From Candidatus Omnitrophica bacterium CG02_land_8_20_14_3_00__42_8 (GTDB taxonomy: Bacteria; Omnitrophota; Gorgyraeia; Gorgyraeales; Gorgyraeaceae): a DNA stretch of 5,553 nucleotides. Shown in pieces: positions 5,399-5,553 of this stretch. The first letter of the stretch is position 1. Every line of letters begins with the position of its first letter. The position numbers and the translations under genes were made by a program. The stretch spans positions 1-5,553 of the forward strand of contig PEUD01000082.1 in NCBI GenBank assembly GCA_002780805.1, read 5' to 3'. The notes under the pieces were generated by a model that was not told the DNA's origin, did not search any database, and saw only the letters and a list, made by a program, of their open reading frames with translations.

Positions 5399-5553
5399 AT
5401 GTTACACAATAGCTATCTGGAAATAAAAAAAGTTAACAATATGCCCCGCATGCCTTTAGAAGGCAATCTTGATCTCACTTACCGTTGCAATAATAACTGC
5501 CGGCACTGCTGGCTAAGTATCCCATCCGGCGCAAAAGAAAAAGAGAGCGAACT
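5399..5553 (+). CDS. Radical SAM enzyme, N-terminal fragment (3' end outside window)
   Basis: This is the start of a radical S-adenosylmethionine enzyme, which uses a [4Fe-4S] cluster to cleave SAM and start radical chemistry on a substrate. Fifty-one codons are visible and the frame is still open at the window end. The motif LDLTYRCNNNCRHCWL holds the cluster-binding CxxxCxxC (C30, C34, C37), preceded by the usual short strand PLEGNLDLTYRC. A motif so close to the N-terminus suggests a protein beginning with the radical SAM domain, as in SPASM-type and peptide- or heme-modifying members. The subfamily needs the missing C-terminus. ATG 5399 is chosen because it lies just after an extended -10 promoter. 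It has no Shine-Dalgarno, so the mRNA may be leaderless; ATG 5441 (residue 15) also lacks one. It has the same direction as the ABC genes left of the ISs. Confidence 0.88.
   Translation, partial: MLHNSYLEIKKVNNMPRMPLEGNLDLTYRCNNNCRHCWLSIPSGAKEKESE

Overview
The window holds an accessory locus with two insertion sequences lying side by side between the remains of a chromosomal export locus and a radical SAM gene. The host genes are AT-rich bacterial genes. The ABC ATPase, the ABC-2 permease and the GTCTGCC-type palindrome near the right end would fit an uncultured Gram-negative lineage such as Omnitrophota or a relative. That taxonomic guess rests on impression only and is weak.

Layout, left to right. 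(1) Positions 2-310 encode the C-terminal part of an ABC transporter ATPase. It overlaps an ABC-2 type permease (279-1124), also on the + strand, so the two form a typical export pair. A short reading frame begins at 1144 and is cut after 17 codons by the first IS. (2) Positions 1195-2934 form a complete IS1182-family element with 21-bp perfect inverted ends and one intact DDE transposase on the - strand. (3) About six bases later, positions 2941-5260 form a complete IS21-family element with istA and istB, also on the - strand. The two genes overlap by 8 bp, and the ends carry paired TACCCA repeats with a 23-bp period. (4) Positions 5261-5398 are non-coding, with a direct repeat, a strong GTCTGCC/GGCAGAC palindrome and an extended -10 promoter. 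(5) From 5399 to the window edge runs the N-terminus of a radical SAM enzyme (CxxxCxxC) on the + strand.

The ABC pair and the radical SAM gene have the same direction and are separated essentially only by the two ISs. They may once have been one locus, for example a modified-peptide maturation and export cluster, but no precursor peptide is visible.

The most notable structure is in the IS21 element. The istA Shine-Dalgarno lies inside a 13-bp stem formed with an upstream complementary sequence. A plausible istA promoter is placed so that the element's own transcript would start downstream of that anti-SD arm. Transcripts entering from outside would therefore fold and hide the SD, while the native transcript would not. 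This is the logic known from IS10 and IS50, here seen in an IS21-type element.
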